In this document: positions 51,168-61,247 of the stretch, one piece after another
Position numbering within the stretch: the stretch's first letter is position 1
Layout: every line of letters starts with the position of its first letter
Assembly (NCBI GenBank): GCA_964291505.2
Contig: OZ220216.1
Span: 1,736,001 to 1,800,000, forward strand
Origin: Kistimonas sp964291505
GTDB lineage: Bacteria > Pseudomonadota > Gammaproteobacteria > Pseudomonadales > Endozoicomonadaceae
DNA: 64,000 nucleotides
Direction: 5' to 3'
Notes under the pieces: model-generated
Databases searched by the model: none
Told to the model about the DNA's origin: nothing
What the model saw: only the letters and a program-made list of their open reading frames with translations
Program-made: the position numbers and the translations under genes

Positions 51168-52775
51168 ATGCAAGAAGCGAATCGAACGAAATCCCCCTCG
51201 CGAGCCTTAAGCCGGATCAGCCCGGTAGCGGGCGCGGTTCTGGCCCTGAGCTTACTGGCAGGATGTCAAAACTCCCCTCTGAATCAGGCACCAGAATCAG
51301 CTCAATCGTCCATTGGCACAGGTTCCGCGCAAGCATCCGGTGAACAGAACGGCAAAGCGAAAACACCGCAAGCACCAAAGCCGGTGGTTATTACCAACAT
51401 GTGGGATCGTATCATCCCTGGCCTTGCCCTGAATCTTGACCAGGATGACCCAAGAATCCGTGCAGAACTGCACTACTTCCGTCGTCATCAAGGCTACTTT
51501 GACCGTGTCATCAACCGGGCATCCCCATATCTCTACCACATCGTTGGAGAGGTACAGGAACGCAATATGCCCATGGAAATGGCGTTGTTGCCGGTTGTGG
51601 AAAGCGCCTACGATCCCTTTGCTTACTCTCACGGTCGGGCTGCGGGCCTCTGGCAGTTCATTCCTTCAACCGGACGCCATTATGGTTTGAAGCAAAACTG
51701 GTGGTATGACGGACGCCGTGACATCCTGGCTTCAACGGATGCTGCACTGGATTATCTCCAGGAACTTCATGAAGAGTTTAACGATTGGGAGCTCGCGCTG
51801 GCCGCTTACAACGCAGGTCGAGGCACCGTAGCTTCCGCTATCCGGAAAAATCGCAAAAAAGGCAAACCGACAGATTTCTGGTCACTAAACCTGCCCCGGG
51901 AAACCACTGCTTATGTCCCCCGCCTGATCGCAATCTCAAAAATTATCCGCGATTCAGAGACTCACAACATCACAGTAAACAGTGTCGCCAACAAGCCTTA
52001 TTTCGATGTTGTTGAAACCGGACAACAGATTGATCTGGCCCGTGCCGCCACACTGGCGAAAATTGACATTGATGAACTGTATCGCCTGAACCCGGCGTTC
52101 AACCGCTGGGCAACCGATCCCGATGGTCCACACCACCTGCTGGTACCCGTCGACAAGGCTGATCATTTCCGCCAGGTACTGGCCAACCTGCCAGCAGAGC
52201 GCCGTCTGCAATGGCAACGTTACACCATTCGCTCCGGCGACAGCCTGCTGACGATATCCAAACGCTATCAGACGTCCGTTGACCTGATCAAAGAGGTCAA
52301 CAATCTGAAAAGCAATACCATCGTTGCAGGTAAGGCCCTGCTGATCCCGGTACCTTCAGAGGACAGCGAAGCTTACGCGCTCAGTGCAGAGCAACGGAAA
52401 CTGGCCCGACAGAGCCGCTCTGTCAGTGGCCGACAGAAAATGCAGTACCAAGTAAAACCGGGCGACAGCTTCTGGTTAATCGCCAAAGAGTATGACGTCA
52501 ATGTCCGGGCCTTGGCCAAATGGAACAGCATGGCTCCCACTGACACGTTACGCGCTGGTCAGAAACTGGTTATCTGGACAGAACCCAGTAAAGGGAACTC
52601 CGGCATTATCCGTAAGGTCAACTACCAAGTCCGAAACGGCGATAACCTCTCCCTGATTGCCGGTCGGTTCAACGTCAGGGTAAACCAAATCAAGCAATGG
52701 AACACGCTGCCGGGCAAATACCTCCAGCCTGGCCAGCAACTCACCCTTTACGTTGATGTGACCAGTACCAACTGA
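51168..52775 (+). CDS. mltD: Membrane-bound lytic murein transglycosylase D
   Basis: A 535-aa lipoprotein that cleaves peptidoglycan. The signal peptide ends in the lipobox LLAGC with the lipidated Cys33. The SLT catalytic domain (about 105-265) has the catalytic Glu in LLPVVESAYDPFAYSHGRAA, followed by GLWQFIPSTGRHYGL and AAYNAGRGTVASAI. Three LysM modules follow, at about 345, 425 and 485 (YTIRSGDSLLTISKRYQTSV; YQVKPGDSFWLIAKEYDVNV; YQVRNGDNLSLIAGRFNVRV). Position between gloB and the yej genes is as in Pseudomonas. Confidence 0.96.
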   Translation: MQEANRTKSPSRALSRISPVAGAVLALSLLAGCQNSPLNQAPESAQSSIGTGSAQASGEQNGKAKTPQAPKPVVITNMWDRIIPGLALNLDQDDPRIRAELHYFRRHQGYFDRVINRASPYLYHIVGEVQERNMPMEMALLPVVESAYDPFAYSHGRAAGLWQFIPSTGRHYGLKQNWWYDGRRDILASTDAALDYLQELHEEFNDWELALAAYNAGRGTVASAIRKNRKKGKPTDFWSLNLPRETTAYVPRLIAISKIIRDSETHNITVNSVANKPYFDVVETGQQIDLARAATLAKIDIDELYRLNPAFNRWATDPDGPHHLLVPVDKADHFRQVLANLPAERRLQWQRYTIRSGDSLLTISKRYQTSVDLIKEVNNLKSNTIVAGKALLIPVPSEDSEAYALSAEQRKLARQSRSVSGRQKMQYQVKPGDSFWLIAKEYDVNVRALAKWNSMAPTDTLRAGQKLVIWTEPSKGNSGIIRKVNYQVRNGDNLSLIAGRFNVRVNQIKQWNTLPGKYLQPGQQLTLYVDVTSTN

Positions 52776-52850
52776 CACTGAAACCGTAGGCTCCAGGCCC
52801 CCTGCTATAGTTGGATAAGCATCCACTCAGCAGGGGGAAATATCCAAAAC

Positions 52851-54716
52851 GTGCAATCCTTTTTTATCGCGCTCACTGCCTTTCTTCTCGCTGGCATTGG
52901 GGTTGCACAGGCCGATACTATTCATTCGCATGGATTGTCACTCCATGAACCGCTGAAATATCCGCCAAATTTCACCCATCTTGCAACGGTCAATCCCGAG
53001 GTTCCTAAAGGCGGCACCCTGCGATTAATGGCCTATGGCACCTTTGATTCGCTCAACCCCTACCTCCTTAAAGGCAATGCACCCTCAGCATTACCCGGTT
53101 TTTCATTACTGGGTGTCAGTGAACTTAATGAAACCCTTATGACCGGCAGCCATGCCTTTCAACTGTCCTCAGATGAAAAACAGGTAGCCTATGGATTGCT
53201 GGCAGAATCTATCACCTATCCCAAGAGCTGCGACTGGATAACATTCCATCTCAGGCCTGAAGCCAGATTTCACGATGGCAGTCGCATCACGCCAGAAGAT
53301 GTACTATTTACATTTCAAACATTGAGACAATCAGGCCATCCCCGCTACAAACTGGCCTACCAGATGGTCAGCCACGTTGAAGTGACAGACAAACAGTCAA
53401 TCCGTTTTGATCTTAATACTGAAAATCATTGCGCTCAACTTTACACGCTGGCTGAACTGCCGGTGTTGTCCAAATCGGCCCTGACGAAAAGTTCGACACA
53501 AAACCCACTTCAGACTACCGACCCGCTGGCTCCTCATCTCAATTCAGGTCCTTACCGGATCACACGGGTTATTCCCAATAAACAGCTGGTCTTCGAACGG
53601 GTGCCCAACTACTGGGGGCGGGACTTGCCGATCAATCGAGGAAAATACAATTTTGATCGAATAATCATAGACTTCTATCGGGATCTTAATGCCGCTTTCG
53701 AACATTTCAAAGCGGGCGCTTTTGATGCCTACATTGAAACCGTGGCCAAGAACTGGCATACCGCCTATGACTATCCTGCCATTAGAACCGGAGCCATCAA
53801 ACGACTGGAAATCCCGCTCTCCAGCCCTGGAGGCACCAGAGCGTTCTTTTTTAATACGCGTCGCTCACCGTTCAACCACCCGTCAACACGCGAAGCCATC
53901 AGCCTGATGTTTGATTTTCAGCGGATTAACCGTCTGCTGTTCTATCAAAGCTACCAACAAAATCAGAGCATTTTTCCCTTTCTGCAAAATCAGTTATGGG
54001 ATACCGCTAACGCAAAGGTTCTCCATCTTTTAGAACCTTTCCGGAGCCAACTACCGGAACGATTATTTTCAGAACCTCTTACAGGTGGACGTGAAAGCCT
54101 TAATCCTGCTACTGCCAAGCGACAGGCCATTCATCTGCTTGAACAGGCTGGCTGGCGTTACAAGGATCAGCGTATGGTTAATGCTCAGGGAATGCCTTTG
54201 CATTTTGAGATTATTCACCCTTCAAAGGGACTGGAGCGTATCACTCAGCATTTCATTAAAAACCTCTCTGACATTGGCATCCATGTCAGCCTGAGAGCAC
54301 TGGATGCCAGCCAGTACCGCCAGCGACTCAAACAGTTTGACTTTGATCTCATCCATTTTCCGATCCCCCAACGCATGCTGCCCGGACCGGAAGTCATCGA
54401 CTTTTTTCACTCTTCCAGCGCTCGACAAGCGGGCAGCATGAACTTTGCCGGTATAGAAGACCCTGTCATTGATCAGCTGATCTCTGGATTATTGTCCGCC
54501 CGGGACATGGATGAACTACGAAACCACGCACAGGCCATTGACCGGGTTTTACTATGGCGACACTACATCATCCCGGGCTGGCACAGCCCTGTGCTACGCA
54601 TAGTCTATAAAGCCAGACTCGAACACCCCGACAAGCTCCCACAGTACGGGTTCAGTTTCGCCCATTGGTGGGAGCAGGGTAATCACCCCCACGATTCTAA
54701 ACCCAATCCAGACTAA
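52851..54716 (+). CDS. YejA-like extracellular solute-binding protein, first copy
   Basis: A 621-aa periplasmic peptide-binding protein (SBP family 5) for the YejBEF importer. It starts at a GTG (52851) with GGGGG 13 nt upstream, an unusually long spacing. The signal peptide is MQSFFIALTAFLLAGIGVAQ with cleavage near AQA. Family landmarks: LHEPLKYPPNFTHLATVNPE, PKGGTLRLMAYGTFDSLNPY, FHDGSRITPEDVLFTFQTLR and NSGPYRITRVIPNKQLVFER. Its stop overlaps the next gene by one base (TAATG). YejA in E. coli carries microcin C and oligopeptides. Confidence 0.92.
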   Translation: MQSFFIALTAFLLAGIGVAQADTIHSHGLSLHEPLKYPPNFTHLATVNPEVPKGGTLRLMAYGTFDSLNPYLLKGNAPSALPGFSLLGVSELNETLMTGSHAFQLSSDEKQVAYGLLAESITYPKSCDWITFHLRPEARFHDGSRITPEDVLFTFQTLRQSGHPRYKLAYQMVSHVEVTDKQSIRFDLNTENHCAQLYTLAELPVLSKSALTKSSTQNPLQTTDPLAPHLNSGPYRITRVIPNKQLVFERVPNYWGRDLPINRGKYNFDRIIIDFYRDLNAAFEHFKAGAFDAYIETVAKNWHTAYDYPAIRTGAIKRLEIPLSSPGGTRAFFFNTRRSPFNHPSTREAISLMFDFQRINRLLFYQSYQQNQSIFPFLQNQLWDTANAKVLHLLEPFRSQLPERLFSEPLTGGRESLNPATAKRQAIHLLEQAGWRYKDQRMVNAQGMPLHFEIIHPSKGLERITQHFIKNLSDIGIHVSLRALDASQYRQRLKQFDFDLIHFPIPQRMLPGPEVIDFFHSSSARQAGSMNFAGIEDPVIDQLISGLLSARDMDELRNHAQAIDRVLLWRHYIIPGWHSPVLRIVYKARLEHPDKLPQYGFSFAHWWEQGNHPHDSKPNPD

Positions 54717-56539
54717 TGGATGGACTTATGAAGCCAAGACCGCTGCCAAGCCTGTTTCGAATGACCATCCATCTGATGCTGCTGGCAGCAGCACCGGCTT
54801 TGTCGGCACAAACAGAGATCAGCCACGGCATAGCACTCCATGGCAATGTGAAATACCCAGCTCATTACACCCATCTGGATTACGCCAATCCGGATGCGCC
54901 CAAAGGCGGTACCCTGAACCTTCATGCTACCGGCACGTTTGACAGCTTCAACCCCTACATACTCAAAGGCAAGGAGGCCTTTGGCAGCCTTTTTCTGCAT
55001 GACACCCTGCTAAACCGAACACTGGATGAACCCCTGAGTAAATACGGCGTCATCGTCAGCCATATCGAACGACCGGAGAATAACCGCTGGGTCGCTTTCA
55101 AACTCAACCCGAAAGCCCGCTTCCAGGACAACACCCCCATCACTGCGGCAGACATTGTTTTCAGCTTCAACACACTCCTTGAGAAAGGCTCGCCTTTCTG
55201 GCGACAGTTTTATGCTGACATTGAATCCGTCGCAGCCACATCCCGTGACCGGGTTCTGTTCACCTTCAAAAACGGCCAGAACCGGGAACTGCCTTTTATC
55301 CTCGGGCAAATGCCTGTGTTGGCTGAACACTGGTGGCGAGATCGGGACTTTTCACACAGCGATCTTCAACCGCCGGTGGGAAGCAGTTCATACCGTGTCG
55401 CTGATTTTCAGCCAGGACGCTATGTCATTTATGAGCGGGTCAAGGATTACTGGGCTTCTGATCACCCCTTTAACCGCGGGCGATATAATTTCGACCGGGT
55501 ACGGGTGGACTACTTCCGCGACCAGACCGTTGCCCTGGAGGCCTTCAACAATGGCAGCATTGATATCCGGATAGAGGAAAACCCTCGACACTGGCGGCAG
55601 GGGTACAATCAAAAAGCGCTGCTTAGCGGAAACATTGTGCGCAAGAAGCATCGCAACCAAAATCCCCAGACACTCTCACTGGTACTCAACGCCCGAAAAC
55701 CGTTACTGAAAGACCGCAATCTCCGTGAAGCTATCGCCTGGCTGCTAGAGCCAGACTGGATGATCGATTTTTTGCTGCAGGAGGAATTTAGACGTGCACT
55801 GAGTCTGTTTGCCGGTACAGACCTGAGCCTGCCGGATCTTCCTGGCCCGGAAGAAAAAGCACTGCTGTCCCCCTACAAAAACGTGTTGCCAGCAACACTG
55901 TTTACCACGCCCTGGCATCCAGCCCCGTCCAACCAAAGCAGCCGACAACGGCTCAAACATGCTCACCAGCGCCTCCGGGCTGCTGGCTACCACTTAGAAA
56001 AGAACCAGTTAAAAACCCCATCTGGCGAGCGTGTCCAGCTGGAATTACTCCTGAACCAGCCAGAGCTGGAGCGTTTATTTCAAGGCCAACGCAAACGACT
56101 GGCAGAAGCCGGCATGCAATTAAACGTCAGGACAATCGATAGTGCACTCTATCTCAACCGCGTCCGGCAGTATGATTTCGACCTTATTGTCCATACCTTT
56201 CGCCATACGCCCTCTCCGGGTACAGAGCAGTGCAACTTCTGGCACAGCAGTGTCGTCGATATTGCTGGCAGCCTGAATCTGGCCGCAATCAGCAATCCTG
56301 CAGTGGACGCTTTATGTGCCAGCATCCCCCGGGCCGACAGCCGGACGACATTGAAAACCCAGCTCAATGCAATGGATCGCGCTGTGCTGTGGCAATACCA
56401 GGTGATCCCCCTGTTTTACATGCCCGACTGGCATATTGCCTATCGTTCGACACTTAAGCACCCCGATACGCTACCCGGTTATGGCATCGACCTAACCACC
56501 TGGTGGCAACGCACAGCAGAGAATCAGACGCTAGACTAA
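54716..56539 (+). CDS. yejA: YejA-like extracellular solute-binding protein, second copy
   Basis: A 607-aa paralogue of the preceding protein. A start at 54716 or at the in-frame ATG at 54728 is possible. Signal segment: LPSLFRMTIHLMLLAAAPAL then SAQTEI. The same landmarks recur: LHGNVKYPAHYTHLDYANPD, PKGGTLNLHATGTFDSFNPY, FQDNTPITAADIVFSFNTLL and GSSSYRVADFQPGRYVIYER. It aligns with the first copy over the whole length, but the two are well diverged. This copy is the closer to E. coli YejA by its N-terminal region, in my judgement. Two receptors with one permease suggest different peptide preferences. Confidence 0.92.
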   Translation: MDGLMKPRPLPSLFRMTIHLMLLAAAPALSAQTEISHGIALHGNVKYPAHYTHLDYANPDAPKGGTLNLHATGTFDSFNPYILKGKEAFGSLFLHDTLLNRTLDEPLSKYGVIVSHIERPENNRWVAFKLNPKARFQDNTPITAADIVFSFNTLLEKGSPFWRQFYADIESVAATSRDRVLFTFKNGQNRELPFILGQMPVLAEHWWRDRDFSHSDLQPPVGSSSYRVADFQPGRYVIYERVKDYWASDHPFNRGRYNFDRVRVDYFRDQTVALEAFNNGSIDIRIEENPRHWRQGYNQKALLSGNIVRKKHRNQNPQTLSLVLNARKPLLKDRNLREAIAWLLEPDWMIDFLLQEEFRRALSLFAGTDLSLPDLPGPEEKALLSPYKNVLPATLFTTPWHPAPSNQSSRQRLKHAHQRLRAAGYHLEKNQLKTPSGERVQLELLLNQPELERLFQGQRKRLAEAGMQLNVRTIDSALYLNRVRQYDFDLIVHTFRHTPSPGTEQCNFWHSSVVDIAGSLNLAAISNPAVDALCASIPRADSRTTLKTQLNAMDRAVLWQYQVIPLFYMPDWHIAYRSTLKHPDTLPGYGIDLTTWWQRTAENQTLD

Positions 56540-56625
56540 TACTCATTCAACGACAACAACGGCATGAAGCCGGGCAAGAATGCACCAATATCCAGCCATT
56601 CTGGTCACCCCTGACGGTTAAACTG

Positions 56626-57717
56626 ATGCGAGCTTATATCGCCCGACGACTCCTGCTGTTCATACCCACACTGTTTGGCATCATGCTGATCAACTTTGTG
56701 ATTATTCAGGCGGCACCTGGCGGTCCCGTTGAGCAGATGATCGCTAAACTGGAAGGGCTGGATACTGACATCACCGGACGTATCGGCGGTGACGCTGGCA
56801 GTGAAATCCAACAACCGATGATGGATCAGAGCAATGAATACCGGGGTTCAAAGGGGCTTGAGCCAGATCTTATCCGGGAAATAGAAACACAGTACGGCTT
56901 CGACAAGCCGCCCGCAGAACGCTTTGTCCTCATGATGTACCACTACCTCCTCTTCGATTTCGGAAACAGTTTCTACCGCGACATTTCCGTTATTGAACTT
57001 ATCACAGAGAAATTGCCGGTTTCACTGTCTCTAGGACTATGGAGCACCCTGCTGGTTTACGGACTATCCATTCCCCTCGGTATCCGTAAGGCCGTGCGAC
57101 ACGGCAGTCACTTTGATGTCTGGAGCAGCACACTCGTTACTGTCTGTTATGCGGTACCGGGGTTTCTGCTGGCATTATTTCTGATCATTCTGTTTGCCGG
57201 TGGCAGCTACTGGCAGCTGTTCCCGTTACGGGGACTGGTCTCCGAAGATTTTGACACCCTGTCGTTGACCGCTAAAGTGGCTGATTATTTCTGGCATTTG
57301 GCACTCCCGCTGACAGCCATGGTACTGGGCAGTTTTGCCACCCTCACCTTTTTAACCAAAAACGCCTTCCTGGATCAAATTGCCCGTCAATATGTGATGA
57401 CCGCCCGGGCCAAGGGCCTCAACGAGCGGCAAGTGCTCTACGGGCATGTATTTCGCAATGCCATGTTGATCGTTATTGCCGGATTTCCTGCCGCGTTAAT
57501 CAGCATTCTGTTTACTAACAGTCTGCTCATTGAAGTGGTCTTCTCTCTGGATGGGTTGGGATTGCTCGGTTTTGAAGCGGCTATCAGCCGGGATTATCCC
57601 GTGGTGTTCGGCACCCTCTATATCTTCACGCTGCTGGGACTCGTTGCCAGATTGCTCGGTGACCTGACGTATGTTCTGGTTGATCCTCGCATTGATTTCG
57701 AGACGAGGGATTACTGA
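56626..57717 (+). CDS. yejB: Peptide ABC transporter permease YejB
   Basis: A 363-aa inner-membrane permease, MRAYIARRLLLFIPTLFGIM. It has six helices and the EAA loop in ARAKGLNERQVLYGHVFRNA. The long periplasmic insertion after TM1 (LEGLDTDITGRIGGDAGSEI) is typical of YejB. The start ATG at 56626 is chosen; the upstream frame (from 56503) is read inside the end of the second yejA. Its TGA overlaps the yejE ATG by one base. Confidence 0.95.
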   Translation: MRAYIARRLLLFIPTLFGIMLINFVIIQAAPGGPVEQMIAKLEGLDTDITGRIGGDAGSEIQQPMMDQSNEYRGSKGLEPDLIREIETQYGFDKPPAERFVLMMYHYLLFDFGNSFYRDISVIELITEKLPVSLSLGLWSTLLVYGLSIPLGIRKAVRHGSHFDVWSSTLVTVCYAVPGFLLALFLIILFAGGSYWQLFPLRGLVSEDFDTLSLTAKVADYFWHLALPLTAMVLGSFATLTFLTKNAFLDQIARQYVMTARAKGLNERQVLYGHVFRNAMLIVIAGFPAALISILFTNSLLIEVVFSLDGLGLLGFEAAISRDYPVVFGTLYIFTLLGLVARLLGDLTYVLVDPRIDFETRDY

Positions 57718-58733
57718 TGTTGCTGCGCCCCCATAACCAAAAGCGATGGCAACAGTTCAAAGCAAACCGCCGGGGGTATACCGCGCTATGTCTGTTCCTG
57801 CTGTTATTTACCCTGGTGCTCATGGCAGAACTGATTGCCAACGACAAACCACTGCTTGTTCGTTATGAAAACCAATTCCATGCACCTGTTCTGTTTGATT
57901 ACCCGGAAACCACCTTTGGAGGCGAGCTACCGATTCTCACCGATTTCCGCCAACCGGATATCCAGGCAGAGATCCTTCGACAGGGCTGGATGCTCTGGCC
58001 TCCAATCCGCTATTCCCACGACACGATCAATTATGACCAGCCTGCCCCCGCACGCCCTTCTTTCGAGAACTGGCTGGGCACGGATGACCAGGGACGAGAT
58101 GTCCTGGCGCGGGTTATCTATGGTCTCAGAATTTCCATTCTTTTTAGCTTGACATTAACCCTTTTCAGCACATTAGTCGGCATCATCGCTGGTGCGCTTC
58201 AAGGTTACTATGGCGGACGCATCGATTTGTTCGGACAACGATTTCTGGAAATATGGACAGGCCTTCCGGTGCTCTATCTGCTGATTATTCTAGCCAGCCT
58301 GGTTGAACCCGGTTTCTGGTGGCTACTGGGTACCATGTTGTTGTTCTCCTGGACAGCCCTGGTCGATGTTGTAAGGGCCGAATTCCTTCGAGGCAGAAAC
58401 CTGGATTATGTCAGGGCCGCTCGTGCACTGGGCGTCTCTGATACCCGGTTGATGTTCCGGCATATTCTGCCCAACGCCATGGTCGCGACCCTGACATTTA
58501 TCCCTTTTATTCTCACAGGCGCGATCAGCACGCTGACCTCTCTCGATTTTCTGGGGTTTGGCCTGCCTGTCGGCTCGCCCTCTCTCGGCGAGCTGATCGC
58601 ACAGGGAAAAAACAATTTGCAGGCACCCTGGCTGGGCATCACCGCCTTCCTGGTTTTATCTTTCCTGCTAACACTACTGGTCTTTATCGGTGAGGCGGTC
58701 AGAGATGCCATGGATGCAGGAGCTACCGCTTGA
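57717..58733 (+). CDS. yejE: Peptide ABC transporter permease YejE
   Basis: A 338-aa permease with the YejE-specific long N-terminal periplasmic segment (ANDKPLLVRYENQFHAPVLF, FGGELPILTDFRQPDIQAEI) followed by the permease core: NWLGTDDQGRDVLARVIYGL, and the EAA loop RAARALGVSDTRLMFRHILP. TGATG coupling to yejB at the start. The end overlaps the yejF start. Confidence 0.95.
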   Translation: MLLRPHNQKRWQQFKANRRGYTALCLFLLLFTLVLMAELIANDKPLLVRYENQFHAPVLFDYPETTFGGELPILTDFRQPDIQAEILRQGWMLWPPIRYSHDTINYDQPAPARPSFENWLGTDDQGRDVLARVIYGLRISILFSLTLTLFSTLVGIIAGALQGYYGGRIDLFGQRFLEIWTGLPVLYLLIILASLVEPGFWWLLGTMLLFSWTALVDVVRAEFLRGRNLDYVRAARALGVSDTRLMFRHILPNAMVATLTFIPFILTGAISTLTSLDFLGFGLPVGSPSLGELIAQGKNNLQAPWLGITAFLVLSFLLTLLVFIGEAVRDAMDAGATA

Positions 58734-60307
58734 GCCTGCTGGACATACAGCATTTATCCATACGATTGAACGATAGCCAGAAAGAACTGGTTAAATCGCT
58801 GTCATTGACCATTGAAGCGGGGGAAACCGTTGCACTGGTGGGCGAGTCCGGTTCAGGTAAGACCCTGACCGCACTCAGTATTATGGGGTTACTGCCTCAC
58901 CACGCCCACGCATCCGGCCATATACGCTTCAACGGACAAAACCTGCTGACACTAGGAAAACAGCGGCTCTCGAGTCTGCGCGGTAACCGACTCAGCATGA
59001 TTTTCCAGGAACCTCTGAGTACTTTAAATCCCCTCCATAAAGCGGGCAAACAGATCAGTGAAACCCTGATACGCCATCAGGGACTGAGTGATCGGCAGGC
59101 CAGAATCGAAACACTCGCATTACTTGAACGGGTGGGCATCACTAAGGCTGAACAGAAATATAATGCTCTACCTCACGCATTATCAGGTGGTCAACGGCAA
59201 CGTATTATGATCGCCATGGCACTGGCTAACCGCCCGAACCTGCTGATAGCGGATGAACCCACAACCGCGCTGGATGTGACTGTTCAGCAAAAAATCCTGG
59301 CGCTATTGGACAGCTTACGGGATGAGTACGGCCTCTCTGTGCTATTGATCAGCCACGATCTTAACCTGGTCAAACACCATGCTTCACGGGTTGCCATCAT
59401 GGCTGACGGAGAGATAATTGAGGCAGGGGCTGTCGAATCAGTACTACATGCCCCCCAACAGGCACTGACTAAAACATTGATTGAGTCAGTGCCCAAAGGT
59501 TCTGCCTCACCGCTTCCACCTAATGCCTCTGACGTGTTAAGCGCCTCGAATATTACGGTCCGCTTTCCTGAAAAAAGGGGGACTCTGGGTACTGTTCAGT
59601 CCTGGCATCATGCCGTTCGTAACGTATCGCTAACGTTAAAAACCAGTGAAACCCTGGGTCTTGTAGGCGAAAGCGGTTCGGGTAAAAGTACGCTGGCTTG
59701 CGCACTACTCAAGCTGTTGCCCTTCTCCGGCAATATCCAGATTCACAAACAACCCATTGATCAACTGACACATAAAGCATTCCGTCCGTTTCGTCGCCAT
59801 CTCCAGCTGGTCTTCCAGGATCCATTTGGTAGCTTAAACCCGCGGCTGACCGTTGAAGAAATCATTGCAGAAGGGCTTTACGTTCATTGCCCTGACAGTC
59901 CTGAGCGCATCAGACAACAGGTCATCAGCGCCCTCCAGGATGTTCAGTTGCCTGAAACCATTCTGAATCGCTATCCCCATGAATTCTCCGGCGGACAACG
60001 TCAGCGAATCGCCATTGCCCGGGCTTTGGTGCTCAAACCTGAAGTACTCATACTCGATGAACCCACCTCGGCACTGGATCGCACAGTGCAGTGCCAAATT
60101 ATCAATCTGCTCAAGGCGTTACAAAAAAAACATCATCTCAGTTATCTGATTATCAGCCATGATCTTGCGGTTATCAGAGCGATCAGCCATCGCATCATGA
60201 TCATGAAAAACGGGGAAGTCATCGAATCCGGTGATACAGAAACGGTGTTCAGTCATCCAACACAGTCCTATACACGCCAGCTGCTGAAGGCTTCCATTGA
60301 CAGATAA
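58730..60307 (+). CDS. yejF: Peptide ABC transporter ATPase YejF (two nucleotide-binding domains)
   Basis: A 525-aa cytoplasmic ATPase with two tandem NBDs. It starts at a TTG (58730) overlapping the yejE stop, with AGGAG 7 nt upstream. NBD1: Walker A GESGSGKT (38-45), signature LSGGQRQR, Walker B LLIADEPTTALD. NBD2: Walker A GESGSGKS, signature FSGGQRQR, Walker B LILDEPTSALD. Both halves look catalytically complete. It energises YejBE for import of peptides bound by the two YejA-like proteins. Confidence 0.96.
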   Translation: MSLLDIQHLSIRLNDSQKELVKSLSLTIEAGETVALVGESGSGKTLTALSIMGLLPHHAHASGHIRFNGQNLLTLGKQRLSSLRGNRLSMIFQEPLSTLNPLHKAGKQISETLIRHQGLSDRQARIETLALLERVGITKAEQKYNALPHALSGGQRQRIMIAMALANRPNLLIADEPTTALDVTVQQKILALLDSLRDEYGLSVLLISHDLNLVKHHASRVAIMADGEIIEAGAVESVLHAPQQALTKTLIESVPKGSASPLPPNASDVLSASNITVRFPEKRGTLGTVQSWHHAVRNVSLTLKTSETLGLVGESGSGKSTLACALLKLLPFSGNIQIHKQPIDQLTHKAFRPFRRHLQLVFQDPFGSLNPRLTVEEIIAEGLYVHCPDSPERIRQQVISALQDVQLPETILNRYPHEFSGGQRQRIAIARALVLKPEVLILDEPTSALDRTVQCQIINLLKALQKKHHLSYLIISHDLAVIRAISHRIMIMKNGEVIESGDTETVFSHPTQSYTRQLLKASIDR

Positions 60308-60353
60308 TTACATAAAATAAAGTGTCGTTATCGAAACCGGTCCATGGTTTCTC

Positions 60354-60359
60354 TATACT
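60354..60359 (+). promoter_or_regulatory. Candidate -10 box of fabI
   Basis: TATACT 31 bp upstream of the fabI ATG. The -35 region is weak. It lets fabI be transcribed apart from the yej operon. Confidence 0.4.
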
Positions 60360-60390
60360 GGCGCAATTTGTCAATATAAAGGAATTCCAG

Positions 60391-61185
60391 ATGGCTTTTC
60401 TCAAGGGAAAACGCGCACTGATCGTAGGCGTTGCCAGCAAATTGTCTATTGCCAGCGGTATCGCAGAAGCCATGCACCGGGAAGGCGCAGAGCTGGCCTT
60501 CACCTATCAGAATGAAAAACTGAAAGGACGCGTCGAAAAGTTCGCTGAGCAGTGGGGATCATCTGCTGATTTGTGTTTCCCCTGTGATGTCGCCAGCGAT
60601 GAGCAAATCGAAGCGGTATTTACTGAACTGGCCAAGCAGTGGGATGGTCTGGACATCATTATCCATGCCGTAGGTTTTGCGCCAGGTGACCAGCTCAGCG
60701 GCAACTTTGCCGAAGTCACCACTCGAGACGGCTTCCGCATCGCCCATGACATCAGCGCATACAGCTTCATCGCCCTGGCCAAAGCAGGTCGTCAGATGAT
60801 GGCTGGGCGAAATGGTGCACTGCTGACACTGTCATACCTTGGCGCCGAACGCACCATGCCCAACTACAACGTAATGGGCCTGGCCAAAGCCAGCCTGGAA
60901 GCCAGTGTCCGCTACCTGGCAACCAGCCTGGGTGAAGAAGGTACCCGGGTAAATGCCATCTCTGCCGGTCCCATTCGCACCCTGGCAGCCAGCGGCATCA
61001 ACAGCTTCCGCAAGATGCTGGCCCATAATGAAGAACGGGCACCGCTGCGTCGTAACGTGACACAGCTTGAGGTTGGTAATGTGGCCGCTTTCCTTTGCTC
61101 CGATCTCGCCAGTGGTATGACCGGTGAAATCACCTATGTCGATGGTGGTTTCAACATCACCGCGATGGGGCAACTGCCAGAGTGA
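60391..61185 (+). CDS. fabI: Enoyl-[acyl-carrier-protein] reductase (NADH), FabI
   Basis: Last step of each cycle of fatty-acid elongation. It has 264 aa, with the ATG at 60391 preceded by AAAGGAA. SDR fold: nucleotide motif IVGVASKLSIASGIAEAMHR, and the catalytic residues Tyr149, Tyr159 and Lys166 (the E. coli Tyr146, Tyr156 and Lys163) in LSYLGAERTMPNYNVMGLAK. The spacing Tyr-x6-Lys is that of FabI and differs from ordinary SDRs. The substrate loop GPIRTLAASGINSFRKMLAH is present. This is the target class of triclosan. Confidence 0.96.
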   Translation: MAFLKGKRALIVGVASKLSIASGIAEAMHREGAELAFTYQNEKLKGRVEKFAEQWGSSADLCFPCDVASDEQIEAVFTELAKQWDGLDIIIHAVGFAPGDQLSGNFAEVTTRDGFRIAHDISAYSFIALAKAGRQMMAGRNGALLTLSYLGAERTMPNYNVMGLAKASLEASVRYLATSLGEEGTRVNAISAGPIRTLAASGINSFRKMLAHNEERAPLRRNVTQLEVGNVAAFLCSDLASGMTGEITYVDGGFNITAMGQLPE

Positions 61186-61208
61186 ACCTCAGTTTCCTGA
61201 GGATACAA

Positions 61209-61235
61209 AAAAGGCCGGGTAATCCGGCCTTTTTC
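61209..61235. terminator. Bidirectional terminator between fabI and ppiD
   Basis: Stem AAGGCCGG/CCGGCCTT with a short GTAAT loop, A-run and T-run on either side, between convergent genes. Confidence 0.93.
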
Positions 61236-61247
61236 TTAGCTGAACGC

